Below, one piece after another: positions 51,654-61,246 of a stretch of 64,000 nt of DNA (the stretch's first letter is position 1; every line of letters starts with the position of its first letter). Below the pieces are notes generated by a model, which saw nothing but the letters and a program-made list of their open reading frames with translations, was not told the origin of the DNA and ran no database searches. The translations under genes and the position numbers were made by a program. Origin of the DNA: Mesorhizobium sp. L-2-11 (GTDB lineage Bacteria; Pseudomonadota; Alphaproteobacteria; Rhizobiales; Rhizobiaceae); the NCBI RefSeq assembly GCF_016756595.1, contig NZ_AP023257.1:5410001-5474000 (forward strand), written 5' to 3'.

Positions 51654-53513
51654 ATGGATTCCCAAGGAATGGCTCAGATGTCCTCCGTCGATTCTCTTGC
51701 AGCGAGTTTATTGTCGGCAACATTGATGTTCGATCGGGCGTCGTTGCTGGCGCTTGAGGCTTTAGCTGCCGAATTCGACCGCCGGGTCCTGAGACGCGGT
51801 GAGGTTCTGGTTCGCGAAGGCGATGCGTCGGACAGGTTTTTCATCGTGCTGTCTGGACGCTTTACGGTACACAAAGAAGATTCGAATGGCTCGGTCGCCG
51901 AGATCGCACAGGGTGAACTCATCGGTGAAATCGGTTTCTTCGCGGGACTACCCCGCACGGCCACTGTCCTTGCAGCGCGCGATTCGATCGTCCTTGAAAT
52001 CGGTCGCAATCATTTCGAGAAGGCAGCCGAGACTTTGCCGAGCCTGAGAGAGGCGGTCACGGTATTTCTGGCGCGCCGGTTTGCCACCCAATCTCCACGT
52101 TCGTCGCGTCTCAAGGAACCTGCCAAGATCCGAACGCTTGCGATCATTGCAGCCGGCGGAAGTCGCATCTCACCGCTGCTCATCCAGCACCTGCGGCAAG
52201 CGTTCGGCGCGGCCACGCGCGCTCGATTCGTTTCCCGGCTTGACATCCAAGCGAAATTCCCAGGTCTTCCGATCGACGACCAGCGGATCCTTAACTGGTT
52301 GAACGAACTGGAGGCGGAAGCCCGATTCATCGTCTATGTTGCCGATGAGGAACCTAATGAATGGACCCAAATCTGCATTCGCCAGGCCGATACCGTCCTG
52401 TTACTGGCCAACGCGTCCTGCTCGCCTCGCCTGAACCCGTCTGAGGAACTGGCCCTATCGGTCCATCCGCCATCGACCAGTCGGCTTGTCCTAGTTCACG
52501 ACAAGCGCTCGGCTGCGGTCTCCGGTACCTCTGCATGGCTCGATGAGCGACCCTATGTTGACCAGCATCATCATGTTGCGCTGCACGACGGGGTTGATTT
52601 CCAGCGCCTGGTCCGATTTATTTCGGGCAAGGCATTGGGCTTCGTGGCGGCAGGGGGCGGGTCCCTCGGCAGCGCTCATTTAGGCGTCTACAAGGCTTTC
52701 GTTGAGGCGGGCGCTTGCTTCGACTATCTCGGCGGGACAAGTTCCGGAGCGGCGATGATGGCCGGCTTCGCAAAAGGCTTGGATGCCGACCAGATCGACC
52801 GAGGCACCCACAGCATATTTATCAAGAGCCGGGCGTTTCGCCGTCCCACCCTGCCGCATTTCGCGCTTCTGGATCACAAAGCGTTTGATCGGGCCCTTCG
52901 GCTGGAATACGGCGACGTTCTGATCGAGGATCTTTGGCTTCCTTTCTTTGCGCTTTCGACCAATCTGAGCAGCCGTCAGCCACATGTCCACCGTCGTGGA
53001 AAGCTCTGGCACGCCGTTCGGGCGTCCGGCTCCATCCCGGGCGTCCTGCCGCCGTTCTTTACAGATGACGGCGATATGCTGGTGGACGGCGCCATCATGA
53101 ACAATTTGCCGCTGGAGCAGATGACGGAGCTCAAGACCGGACCCAATGTCATCGTTACCTTCGGGTCGAGTGCACCGCAGAAATACGACATAGACTATGA
53201 CCGCATCCCCGGAGTTTCCGAACTGGCATTGGCCTTGCTGAACCCTTTCGGTCGCGCCCGCTTGCCTCGGGTTCCCAGCATGCTTCAGGTCATTGCCTCG
53301 AGCATGCTGGCACACCGGCCACAGGACATTGCCGTCGGCGAAGAGGATATCCTGGTCTGTCCGGAGGTTGCGAACACGATCAGCTTCATGGATTGGAGTC
53401 GGCATTTTGAGTTGTTTTCGGATGCCTACGACCGTACGACCCGATGGATCGAGGAACATCTCCGCCAGAATGACTCAGCGCTCCGAGCGATGCTCGACAC
53501 CGCGCACGATTAG
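51654..53513 (+). CDS. Patatin-like phospholipase with N-terminal cNMP-binding domain (NTE type)
   Basis: The 619-residue protein has a cyclic-nucleotide-binding domain at about 20-140 (EVLVREGDASDRFFIVLSGR, ELIGEIGFFAGLPRTATVLA). A central region follows (KIRTLAIIAAGGSRISPLLI). The C-terminal patatin domain has the oxyanion loop GGGSLGSAHLG, the GTSSG nucleophile elbow and the DGA dyad (VDGAIMNNLP). This is the neuropathy-target-esterase/RssA-like architecture. It should cleave lysophospholipids or similar esters at the membrane, under possible nucleotide control. GAGGAGA supports ATG 51654. Confidence 0.92.
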   Translation: MDSQGMAQMSSVDSLAASLLSATLMFDRASLLALEALAAEFDRRVLRRGEVLVREGDASDRFFIVLSGRFTVHKEDSNGSVAEIAQGELIGEIGFFAGLPRTATVLAARDSIVLEIGRNHFEKAAETLPSLREAVTVFLARRFATQSPRSSRLKEPAKIRTLAIIAAGGSRISPLLIQHLRQAFGAATRARFVSRLDIQAKFPGLPIDDQRILNWLNELEAEARFIVYVADEEPNEWTQICIRQADTVLLLANASCSPRLNPSEELALSVHPPSTSRLVLVHDKRSAAVSGTSAWLDERPYVDQHHHVALHDGVDFQRLVRFISGKALGFVAAGGGSLGSAHLGVYKAFVEAGACFDYLGGTSSGAAMMAGFAKGLDADQIDRGTHSIFIKSRAFRRPTLPHFALLDHKAFDRALRLEYGDVLIEDLWLPFFALSTNLSSRQPHVHRRGKLWHAVRASGSIPGVLPPFFTDDGDMLVDGAIMNNLPLEQMTELKTGPNVIVTFGSSAPQKYDIDYDRIPGVSELALALLNPFGRARLPRVPSMLQVIASSMLAHRPQDIAVGEEDILVCPEVANTISFMDWSRHFELFSDAYDRTTRWIEEHLRQNDSALRAMLDTAHD

Positions 53514-53580
53514 CATGGCTTAAAGTCCAGACCCTTAGCGACAGCGGCGACGAGCCCCGCACGATCGAATTCAGAAGTAT

Positions 53581-55356
53581 TCAGCCCTTGGGAGCGGTCG
53601 CCGGTTCGGGCTTGACCTTCGGGGTTTCCTGCGCCGTGTTGGATTCGATCGGCGGCAGGCCCTTCAGCAGTTTCTGCTGCAAGGCGGCGAGCACGCCGGG
53701 ATCCGGCTTCAGGTCGCGGGCCTGGTTCCACTGGAAGGTGGCTTCCAATTTGCGGCCGACGCGCCAATAGGCATCGCCGAGGTGATCGTTGAGCACCGGA
53801 TCTTCCGGCTTCAACGAAACGGCACGTTCCAATTCGCGCACCGCATCGTCGAACCGGCCAAGGCGGAAATAGGCCCAGCCCAGCGAATCGACGATGTAGC
53901 CGTCGCTCGGCCTGAGCTCGACGGCCTTCTGGATCATCTGAAGGCCTTCCCTAAGGTTGATGTTCATGTCCACCCAGGAATAGCCAAGATAGTTCAGGAC
54001 CTGCGGCTGGTCGGGGAACAATTCCAGCGCCTTGCGGAAATTCGGCTCGGCCTTCGGCCACTCCTTCAGTCGCTCATAGGCGATGCCGCGCTGGTAGAAA
54101 ATGTTCCAGTCGGCGCGGGTCGGAGCCTTCAGCATCGCCACCGCCTTGTCATAGAGATCGGCCGCGGAGCGGAAATCCTCCTTCGAGGCATAGACGCCAC
54201 CGAGCGCCTGATAGGCGCGCATGTCGCCGGGACGCGCTTCGACAAGGGCCTTCAGATGGGCGATGGCCTCGTCATAGCGGTCGAGATCTGCAAGGTTGAG
54301 GCCGAGCTGCAGTTCCGACAGCGTCTTCAGCGGCGAACCGGCCGGGATGCGGCGATAGAAGGCGATGGCGCCCTCTGCGTCCTTCAACTGCTCGGAGACG
54401 GCGGCGAGCTGGACGAGGGCCGCGTCGCTGTCGGGCCGCAGTGCCAGGGCATATTGCAGATAGAGGCGGACGAACGGCTCGCCGCCGCCGCGATTGAGCG
54501 CGGTGGCGAGATTGAGCAGAATTTCCGAGGCGCCGTCGGACGGCCCGGCAACGAAGGGTTCGATCTTCTCGCCCTTGGTGATCCTGTCGCGAAGCGCCGA
54601 TATCTCGACCTTGCCGGGTGCAAATGCGTCGGCCTGATCGAGCACGGACAGCGCCTTGTCCTTGTCGCCCTTGCGGGCAAGGAAGGAGGCATAGGCCTGC
54701 GCATTGCGCATCCAGGTTTCGGGCGCGGCGGCGCCGGTCGCAGTGTCCTGCAAGGTGGCGGCGTAGATCGCATCCGCCTTTTCGGGCAGGCCCGAGGCAT
54801 CGGCGATAAGCGCGCGATGGAAGGATTTGAAGAGGCCGAACCAGTCCGGACCCTGCAGCTTGTCGATGGAGGCCATGGCCTCGCCGGCGTCGCCGGCGCC
54901 CTGCTTGGCCCAGCCGGTCATGACGCCGGAGATCAGCCGGTCGAGATCGGATTCGAGCGAAAGCTTGAGCCAGTATTCGGCCTTGGAAAAGTCCTTCTTG
55001 TGAAAGGAGCCGACGGCCAGCGCCAGGCGCGAGAACCGCTCGACGTCGGGAACCGTCTTGAGCTTGTCGGCATAGACCAGGGATTCTTCGAAGCGCCCCT
55101 GCGCGATCAGCGACAGCATCAGGCTTTGCTGCAACGAGGTGTCACCGGGAGCGAAGGCGAGCGCCTGCTTGTAGTAGGCGATGGCACTGTCGAGATCATT
55201 GTCGCCTTCGGCGACCCGCGCGGCAAGATAGGCCCCCGAGAACGAAGTGATATTGACTGGCGCGGTGGTTTCTTTGGCGTAGGCGGGCAGACCGGAGGCC
55301 GCCATGGCCGTCACAATTGCCAGCCCTGTCAGCCAGCGCGCACATCCTTGCCGCAT
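53581..55356 (-). CDS. Exported tetratricopeptide-repeat protein
   Basis: The 591-residue protein has a signal peptide (WLTGLAIVTAMAASGLPAYA) and TPR repeats over most of its length, for example DNDLDSAIAYYKQALAFAPG, LKEWPKAEPNFRKALELFPD and LGRFDDAVRELERAVSLKPE. The block NYLGYSWVDMNINLREGLQM is characteristic of a conserved alphaproteobacterial TPR family. AAGGGATACG precedes ATG 55356. It probably scaffolds a periplasmic complex; partners are unknown. Confidence 0.85.
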   Translation of the reverse strand: MRQGCARWLTGLAIVTAMAASGLPAYAKETTAPVNITSFSGAYLAARVAEGDNDLDSAIAYYKQALAFAPGDTSLQQSLMLSLIAQGRFEESLVYADKLKTVPDVERFSRLALAVGSFHKKDFSKAEYWLKLSLESDLDRLISGVMTGWAKQGAGDAGEAMASIDKLQGPDWFGLFKSFHRALIADASGLPEKADAIYAATLQDTATGAAAPETWMRNAQAYASFLARKGDKDKALSVLDQADAFAPGKVEISALRDRITKGEKIEPFVAGPSDGASEILLNLATALNRGGGEPFVRLYLQYALALRPDSDAALVQLAAVSEQLKDAEGAIAFYRRIPAGSPLKTLSELQLGLNLADLDRYDEAIAHLKALVEARPGDMRAYQALGGVYASKEDFRSAADLYDKAVAMLKAPTRADWNIFYQRGIAYERLKEWPKAEPNFRKALELFPDQPQVLNYLGYSWVDMNINLREGLQMIQKAVELRPSDGYIVDSLGWAYFRLGRFDDAVRELERAVSLKPEDPVLNDHLGDAYWRVGRKLEATFQWNQARDLKPDPGVLAALQQKLLKGLPPIESNTAQETPKVKPEPATAPKG

Positions 55357-55588
55357 CGTATCCCTTTCACTCAAAGCCATGCCCGCGTCAGCGGGATCGC
55401 CGCAGACTCGATCTTTTCCAAGCAAAGCATGGCCTTTTTGGGGTGAGGCTTCAACCCGGCCCGAATTCACAATCGGGTAATGCTATCAAAAACCACGCGA
55501 AAATGCGCCCAACTGCGACCGTCGACCGCGCTTTACAGGCCGGGCGGGCTGCCGGCCTGCCCTGCTGCAGCGCACCGGCGCCGCGATG

Positions 55589-55608
55589 CCGTAAGCGATC
55601 CGTAAGCG
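55589..55608. promoter_or_regulatory. Direct repeat one helical turn apart upstream of the LuxR-type gene
   Basis: CCGTAAGCG occurs at 55589-55597 and 55600-55608, an 11-bp period, 28 bp before the regulator start and in the divergent region with the TPR gene. It is a possible activator site. Confidence 0.35.
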
Positions 55609-55635
55609 GCGGGCGGTGAAAGTTTCCGCAGCGGA

Positions 55636-56805
55636 ATGATGCGTGGAACCGTGCAGATGGATGCCGTTGCTTCGCCCAGGAAGATGCCGATGCTGGAAAT
55701 GTCGCCGGACCAGCAGGCCTTCGCCATTGTCGATCTTATCTACGAAGCGGCGTTCGCGGCCGAGCTGTGGCCGGAGGTATTGGCGGCGGCAAGCGCGATC
55801 TCCCGCTCGGCAAACGGCGCGATTTTTGTAGTCAGCGATCATTGCCCGGTCCGCGCCATCACCGAAACGCATGTCCAGCCCTTGCTCGACGCGTTCACGA
55901 AGGGGGATACTTGGCGGTTTTCCGAGAGCCTGAAGCGCATGTGCGCCGCGCAGCCAGCAAGCTTTGTGCGGGTCGATAATTTCATCATCTGCGAGGAGAT
56001 CGAGCGCGATCCCGTTCGCAAAAGTGCCACCGCGTTTGGCATCGGGCCGCATCTATGCTCGCCCGTCCCCATGCCTGGCGGCGAGCTTGTCCTTTTTGTC
56101 TTCCAGCGCTGGCTGAAGGACGGGAGTTATGACCAGGCCGCAATCGGTCTGTTGAACGGACTGCGTCCGCACCTCGCACGGGCCGGCCTTGTCGCCGGGC
56201 GCCTGGGCCTGGAACGGGCCAGGACCGCCGTATCCATTCTCCGGGAAATCGGGCTGCCGGCTGCAATCATGGGTGGATCGGGCATGAGTGGATCGGGCCG
56301 TGTGCTGACGGCCAATCCGCTTTTCGAAGACATGGCGGACGTCTTCCTTCCCACAGCCCATGGCGGCATGGCGATTGCCGATCAAACTGCAAACGCGCTT
56401 TTCCAGCAGGCCATCGCGCAGAACCGGGATAACCGCGTCGTGCGGTCCATCCCGGTTGCAGCCATCAAAGGGCGGCCCGCGCTGGTCGTTCAGCTGTTAC
56501 CGCTGCGTCGCGCCGCGCACGATATTTTTTCGGGTGCGGATATTCTGGTTGTCGCAACCACGGTCGGTACCGGCGCCACTGTTCCGTCGCCCAAAGTGCT
56601 TTCAGGCCTGTTCGACCTGACGCCGGCGGAAGCCCGGCTCGCCGTCGAGCTGGCCTCCGGCCATTCGGTGCAGGAGGCAGCCATGGAAATCGGCATCGCC
56701 GTCAAATCGGCCCGCACCTATCTTGAGCGAATCTTCCGGAAAACCGAAACCAGCCGTCAGAGCGAGCTCGTGGCGCTGCTGAAGAGCGCGTGGTCATTTT
56801 CATGA
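55636..56805 (+). CDS. LuxR-type HTH transcriptional regulator
   Basis: The 389-residue protein has a large N-terminal region without a recognised sensor motif and a C-terminal LuxR helix-turn-helix (FDLTPAEARLAVELASGHSV, QEAAMEIGIAVKSARTYLER, IFRKTETSRQSELVALL). Two early ATGs (55636 and 55657) are possible. No autoinducer-binding signature was seen. The relic at 27194-27412 is the decayed C-terminus of a close paralogue. Targets are unknown; a direct repeat lies just upstream. Confidence 0.85.
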   Translation: MMRGTVQMDAVASPRKMPMLEMSPDQQAFAIVDLIYEAAFAAELWPEVLAAASAISRSANGAIFVVSDHCPVRAITETHVQPLLDAFTKGDTWRFSESLKRMCAAQPASFVRVDNFIICEEIERDPVRKSATAFGIGPHLCSPVPMPGGELVLFVFQRWLKDGSYDQAAIGLLNGLRPHLARAGLVAGRLGLERARTAVSILREIGLPAAIMGGSGMSGSGRVLTANPLFEDMADVFLPTAHGGMAIADQTANALFQQAIAQNRDNRVVRSIPVAAIKGRPALVVQLLPLRRAAHDIFSGADILVVATTVGTGATVPSPKVLSGLFDLTPAEARLAVELASGHSVQEAAMEIGIAVKSARTYLERIFRKTETSRQSELVALLKSAWSFS

Positions 56806-56896
56806 CGTCGATAGTTTGCCGGGCGCGCTGACCGTCTCGGAGCCCTGCCCGACCAATATCACGGGCCGGCGCGGTGCCGGCCGCCGGCGATGTCTT

Positions 56897-57913
56897 TCAG
56901 TTCACCCGGCTGATGCAGAAATCGATGACGTCGAGCAGCGCCGATTTCTGCGGCGTCGCTTCGAGCGGCGCCAGCGCGTCGCGGGCGATCTCGCCGAAAT
57001 GGCCGGCGCGCCCGATGGTGTCGGCGATAGCGCCGTGGCGGGTCATCAACCCGACCGCCTTTTCCAGCCCGGCGTCATCGGTGACATTGTCCTCGATGGC
57101 GCGCTTCCAGAAGCTGCGTTCGGCCTTGGTGCCGCGCCGGTAGGCGAGGATCACCGGCAGCGTCACCTTGCCTTCGCGAAAGTCGTCGCCGACATTCTTG
57201 CCCAGATCCTTGCTGGTGCCGCCATAATCCAGCGCATCGTCGATCAGCTGGAAGGCAAGGCCGAGATTCATGCCATAGGAGCGCAGCGCCGCGCGATCGT
57301 TTCGCGTCGCCTGGGCGATGACCGGACCGACCTCGGCGGCGGCCGAGAACAGGGCAGCGGTCTTGGCCTTGATCACCGCGAAATGCTCATCCTCCGTGGT
57401 TTCGAGGTTCTTGGCTGCGGCGAGTTGCATCACCTCGCCCTCGGCAATGATCGAGGCGGCGCTGGACAGGATGTCGAGCGCTTCCAGCGAACCGACATCG
57501 ACCATCATGCGGAAAGCCTGGCCGAGCAGGAAATCGCCGACCAGCACACTCGCCTGGTTGCCCCAGATCATGCGGGCGGTCTTCTTGCCGCGCCGCATGC
57601 CGCTCTCGTCGACGACATCGTCGTGAAGGAGCGTGGCGGTGTGCATGAACTCGACTGATGTGGCGAGCTTGACATGGCCCTCGCCGGAATAGCCGAACAT
57701 CTGCGCTGAGGCGAGCGTCAGCATCGGTCTCAGCCGCTTGCCACCCGAAGAGATCAGGTGGTTGGCAATTTCGGGAATCATCTCGACGTCGGAACCGGCC
57801 TTCGACAGGATCAATTTGTTGACGCGCCCCATATCGGCCGAAGTCAGGTCGATGAGATCCTTAATGGACGCGGCTTCCCGCTTCCCGTTTTCGATGTTGA
57901 GAACGACACCCAC
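56897..57913 (-). CDS. Trans-polyprenyl diphosphate synthase
   Basis: The 338-residue enzyme builds the long isoprenoid chain for ubiquinone. It shows GGKRLRPML, the first Asp-rich motif LLHDDVVDESGMRRGKK and the second, FQLIDDALDYGG. The family N-terminus (VVLNIENGKREAASIKDLID) fits GTG 57913 with GGGAG upstream. Chain length, probably octa- or decaprenyl, cannot be told from sequence alone. It supplies UbiA, encoded at 42449. Confidence 0.93.
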   Translation of the reverse strand: MGVVLNIENGKREAASIKDLIDLTSADMGRVNKLILSKAGSDVEMIPEIANHLISSGGKRLRPMLTLASAQMFGYSGEGHVKLATSVEFMHTATLLHDDVVDESGMRRGKKTARMIWGNQASVLVGDFLLGQAFRMMVDVGSLEALDILSSAASIIAEGEVMQLAAAKNLETTEDEHFAVIKAKTAALFSAAAEVGPVIAQATRNDRAALRSYGMNLGLAFQLIDDALDYGGTSKDLGKNVGDDFREGKVTLPVILAYRRGTKAERSFWKRAIEDNVTDDAGLEKAVGLMTRHGAIADTIGRAGHFGEIARDALAPLEATPQKSALLDVIDFCISRVN

Positions 57914-58074
57914 GACAAACTCCCGTCTTATGTCACGCGCACGACGGCACCCCGATACCGCCGCAGACTCTAGGGCGCTACCCACAGGCACGGCAAGAGG
58001 CGATTTGGCGCGGCGAGGTGGCGACGGAAGCCACCCACATTTACATAGACGCTGCAACCTGCGAGTTTCGTCCT

Positions 58075-58299
58075 ATGATAGAGCTTATCCGCACCAACGA
58101 CTCCGTGATCATCTCCTTTGTCGAATCGCTGATGCGCGATGCCGGCATCGGCTGTTTCGTCGCCGACCAGAACATGAGCGTGCTCGACGGTTCGATCGGC
58201 ATCTTGCCCAGGCGCATCATGGTCGAAGCCGACCAGGCCGATGCGGCGCGACGCATCCTGACCGATGCAGGCATCGCCAACGAGATGCGCCAGAAGTAA
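58075..58299 (+). CDS. DUF2007 family protein
   Basis: The 74-residue protein MIELIRTNDSVIISFVESLM with IGCFVADQNMSVLDGSIGIL and PRRIMVEADQADAARRIL matches DUF2007, a small alpha/beta family described as putative signal-transducing. Its stop overlaps the next ATG (TAATG), so the two are probably co-translated. ATG 58075 fits the family start. Confidence 0.88.
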   Translation: MIELIRTNDSVIISFVESLMRDAGIGCFVADQNMSVLDGSIGILPRRIMVEADQADAARRILTDAGIANEMRQK

Positions 58300-59099
58300 T
58301 GTCCGCTGCGCGCGACACCCTTATCCAGGACACGCCGGCCCATACGGTCGATGCTTTCCATCGCGGGCGGTTCTGGCTGGTGCAGCCGAAAAAGGCAGGC
58401 CATCGCGCCGGCATGGACGCCATGATGCTGGCGGCTGCCGTGCCGTCCTCCTTCGCCGGGCGCCTTGCCGATTTCGGCGCGGGTGCTGGCGCCGCAGGCC
58501 TGGCCGTCCTGTCGCGCTGTCCTGATGCCGAGGCCATGCTCATCGAACGGTCTGCGGAAATGGCGGCCTTCGCCGCAACGACGCTTGCCCACCCCGGTAA
58601 TGCGCATCTTAACGACCGCGCCTCGGTGCTCGCCGCCGACGTCGCGCTGTCGGGCCAGGCGCGAACCGCCACTGGGCTTGCCGACAACTCCTTCGACTTC
58701 GTCATCATGAACCCGCCCTTCAACGCCGCCGAGGATCGCGCCACGCCCGACCCACTCAGGAAGGCGGCGCATGTGATGGAGAACGGGCTGTTCGACAGCT
58801 GGATCCGAAGCGCGGCTGCCGTGGTCAGGCCGCGCGGCGGTCTTGCCGTGATTGCCAGGCCCGATCAGCTCGGCGCCATCCTCGATGCGATATCAGGCCG
58901 CTTCGGCGACGCCGAGATGCTGGCCGTCCACCCCCGCCCCGAGGCAGCGGCGATCCGCATCGTCGTCAGGGCAATCCTCGGCGCACGCGGAAAACTGTCG
59001 ATCCGCCCGCCGCTGATGCTGCACGGGCAATCCGGTGACGGCCCCACGGAGCGGACCGAGATGATCAACAACGGGATGGCTTCGCTGTTCGGCGACTGA
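58299..59099 (+). CDS. SAM-dependent methyltransferase (TrmN6-like)
   Basis: The 266-residue protein has a Rossmann SAM site (LADFGAGAGAAGLAVLSRCP) and the N6-adenine motif NPPF (FVIMNPPFNAAEDRATPDP). This places it with tRNA1(Val) A37 N6-methyltransferases of the YfiC/TrmN6 type. The N-terminal HRGRFWLVQPKKAGHRAGMD is typical. It is coupled to the DUF2007 gene. The RNA substrate is inferred from family. Confidence 0.88.
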   Translation: MSAARDTLIQDTPAHTVDAFHRGRFWLVQPKKAGHRAGMDAMMLAAAVPSSFAGRLADFGAGAGAAGLAVLSRCPDAEAMLIERSAEMAAFAATTLAHPGNAHLNDRASVLAADVALSGQARTATGLADNSFDFVIMNPPFNAAEDRATPDPLRKAAHVMENGLFDSWIRSAAAVVRPRGGLAVIARPDQLGAILDAISGRFGDAEMLAVHPRPEAAAIRIVVRAILGARGKLSIRPPLMLHGQSGDGPTERTEMINNGMASLFGD

Positions 59100-59184
59100 C
59101 CCTTTTTGGCCGGCCGGGCGTCGCGGCATTGCCGTTGGCTGGCGAATCCCTACATGCCTTCAAGCCAATTTGACCGGAGACCCC

Positions 59185-60051
59185 GTGAAACGCTTCCTGA
59201 ACCGCCTGCTGCCGAAATCCTGGCGCTCCGACATCGTCACCATTCCCGTCATCCGGCTGCATGGCACCATCATGCCGGGCGGCGGCCCGTTGCGGCCGAG
59301 CCTGTCGCTGGCGTCCACCGCCGGCCCCATCGAGAAGGCGTTTTCCTTCGACGCGCCCGCGGTCGCCATTTCGATCAATTCGCCGGGCGGCTCGCCGGTG
59401 CAGTCGCGGCTGATCTTCAGACGCATCCGCGACCTGGCGAGCGAGAAGAACAAAAAGGTTCTGGTCTTCGTCGAGGATGTGGCGGCGTCGGGCGGCTACA
59501 TGATTGCGGTCGCCGGCGACGAGATCTTTGCCGATCCGTCTTCCATCGTCGGTTCGATCGGCGTGGTGTCGGCCTCGTTCGGCTTTCCCGAGTTGTTGAA
59601 GAAGATCGGCGTCGAGCGCCGCGTCCATACGGCCGGCCAGAACAAGGCGGTGCTCGATCCGTTCAAGCCAGAGAAGAAGGAAGATATCGAGCGGCTGAAG
59701 GCGCTGCAGCTCGAGGTCCACGAGACCTTCATCGACCTCGTCAAGGACCGGCGCGGGGCCAAGCTCAAAGACGACCCGGACCTGTTCACCGGCCTGTTCT
59801 GGACCGGCAAGAAGGGACTGGAGCTCGGGCTTGTCGATGCGCTCGGCGATATGCGCAGCGTGCTGAGGGCCCGTTTTGGGCCAAAAACCCAGCTCAAGCT
59901 GATCACGGCGCCGCGCGGCCTGTTTGGTCGATTTGGCTGGTTCAGCTCAAGCAGAGGCGGCTTTTCGGCACCCGAGATCGCCGCTGCTGCCGCAAGCGGC
60001 GTGATCGCTGCGGCGGAAGAGCGCGCGCTGTGGGCGCGCTTCGGGCTTTGA
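59185..60051 (+). CDS. S49 family (SppA-like) signal peptide peptidase
   Basis: The 288-residue protein has the SppA core: SINSPGGSPVQSRLIFRRIR, VFVEDVAASGGYMIAVAGDE with the catalytic serine, GSIGVVSASFGFPELLKKIG and the lysine region TAGQNKAVLDPF. It is the short single-domain type. GTG 59185 with GGAGA upstream is preferred. A C-terminal hydrophobic/Ala-rich segment may associate with membrane. It should digest cleaved signal peptides. Confidence 0.9.
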   Translation: MKRFLNRLLPKSWRSDIVTIPVIRLHGTIMPGGGPLRPSLSLASTAGPIEKAFSFDAPAVAISINSPGGSPVQSRLIFRRIRDLASEKNKKVLVFVEDVAASGGYMIAVAGDEIFADPSSIVGSIGVVSASFGFPELLKKIGVERRVHTAGQNKAVLDPFKPEKKEDIERLKALQLEVHETFIDLVKDRRGAKLKDDPDLFTGLFWTGKKGLELGLVDALGDMRSVLRARFGPKTQLKLITAPRGLFGRFGWFSSSRGGFSAPEIAAAAASGVIAAAEERALWARFGL

Positions 60052-60132
60052 AAAATCGGCGAAAGCGTTTAACTTAAACGCTTGACCGGCCCGACCGGCG
60101 CCGCAGTCGGCCTTGCGAGGGAGGAGTTTGAC

Positions 60133-60318
60133 ATGCCACAGATCATTTTCTTTATCGCAGTCGGCCTGCTCGCCTATTTCGGCTATCGCTCCTTCGTCAG
60201 GGAGGCCGAGCGCGTCACGGCCAAGATACGGCGCACCGAAAAACAGGCGACCAACGGCACAATGGGCACGCTGGTCAGGGACCCGAAGACCGGCGAATAC
60301 CGCTTGGCCAAGGACTGA
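60133..60318 (+). CDS. 61-residue membrane-anchored protein
   Basis: The protein MPQIIFFIAVGLLAYFGYRS has one N-terminal span, then a charged segment and a C-terminal TLVRDPKTGEYRLAKD, a pattern of small proteins common beside S49 peptidase genes in rhizobia. GGGAGGAG precedes ATG 60133. It lies between the S49 gene and ispE. Function unknown. Confidence 0.7.
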   Translation: MPQIIFFIAVGLLAYFGYRSFVREAERVTAKIRRTEKQATNGTMGTLVRDPKTGEYRLAKD

Positions 60319-60331
60319 CATCATCCCTCTC

Positions 60332-61246
60332 GTGACCGACACAGTGGCTCCCGGCAATAGGGTCCGGGCATTGCATGCGCATGCCAAGATAAATCTCGCG
60401 CTGCACGTCACCGGCAGGCGCGCCGACGGCTATCACACGATCGAGAGCCTGGCGGTGTTCACGCGCTTCGGTGACCGGGTCGAGGTCGAACTCGCCGACA
60501 GCGACGGGTTCTCAGTCTCCGGCCGATACGCGTCCGCGGTCCCGCTCGATGACGGCAATCTGGTCGTGAAAGCGCGCGATGCGCTGCGAAAACAGGCCGG
60601 TCCGCGGCATACGCCGCCGGTCGCAATCAGGCTCGAAAAGAACCTGCCGGTCGCATCCGGCGTCGGCGGCGGGTCGAGCGACGCCGCAACGGTGCTGCGC
60701 GGGCTCGTTGAGACATGGAGGCTGGACCTCGACGATGCCGACCTGGCGCGGGTCGGCCTCTCGCTGGGTGCCGACGTTCCCATGTGCCTTATGGCAAAAC
60801 CGCTGATCGCGCGCGGCGTCGGTGACGAACTGTCGGCCGTGCCGGGCTTTCCCGCACTCGGCCTGGTTCTCGTCAATCCCGGCGTTGCCATCTCCACGGC
60901 CGAGGTGTTCAACGCCCTTTCTGATCGCGACAATGAGGGACTGCCGCCACTGTCGCGCGACCTCGACTTCCACAGCATCCGCAATTGGCTGGAGATCACC
61001 CGCAACGATCTCGAGCCTGCGGCACGGGCGATCCGACCGATCATCGGCAAGGCGCTTTCGGTGCTCAACAAGGCCGGAGCGGGGTTCGCGCGAATGTCCG
61101 GTTCCGGTGCGACCTGTTTTGGGCTGTTCGAGACTGGCAATGTCGCCAAGCGCGCCGCCGTCGATATCCGCAGCCGCCATCCCGACTGGTTCGTCGCCGC
61201 CACGCGAAGCATGACATCGGAGCCTGACGCATATGGCCAGGATTGA
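60332..61246 (+). CDS. ispE: 4-diphosphocytidyl-2-C-methyl-D-erythritol kinase
   Basis: The 304-residue GHMP kinase phosphorylates CDP-ME in the MEP isoprenoid pathway. Motifs are HAHAKINLALHVTGRRADGY, the ATP loop LPVASGVGGGSSDAATVLRG and the C-terminal AGAGFARMSGSGATCFGLF. The start is GTG 60332, matching the family position. It ends 14 bp into moaB, so the two are coupled. dxs at 17411 is the first enzyme of the same pathway. Confidence 0.95.
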   Translation: MTDTVAPGNRVRALHAHAKINLALHVTGRRADGYHTIESLAVFTRFGDRVEVELADSDGFSVSGRYASAVPLDDGNLVVKARDALRKQAGPRHTPPVAIRLEKNLPVASGVGGGSSDAATVLRGLVETWRLDLDDADLARVGLSLGADVPMCLMAKPLIARGVGDELSAVPGFPALGLVLVNPGVAISTAEVFNALSDRDNEGLPPLSRDLDFHSIRNWLEITRNDLEPAARAIRPIIGKALSVLNKAGAGFARMSGSGATCFGLFETGNVAKRAAVDIRSRHPDWFVAATRSMTSEPDAYGQD

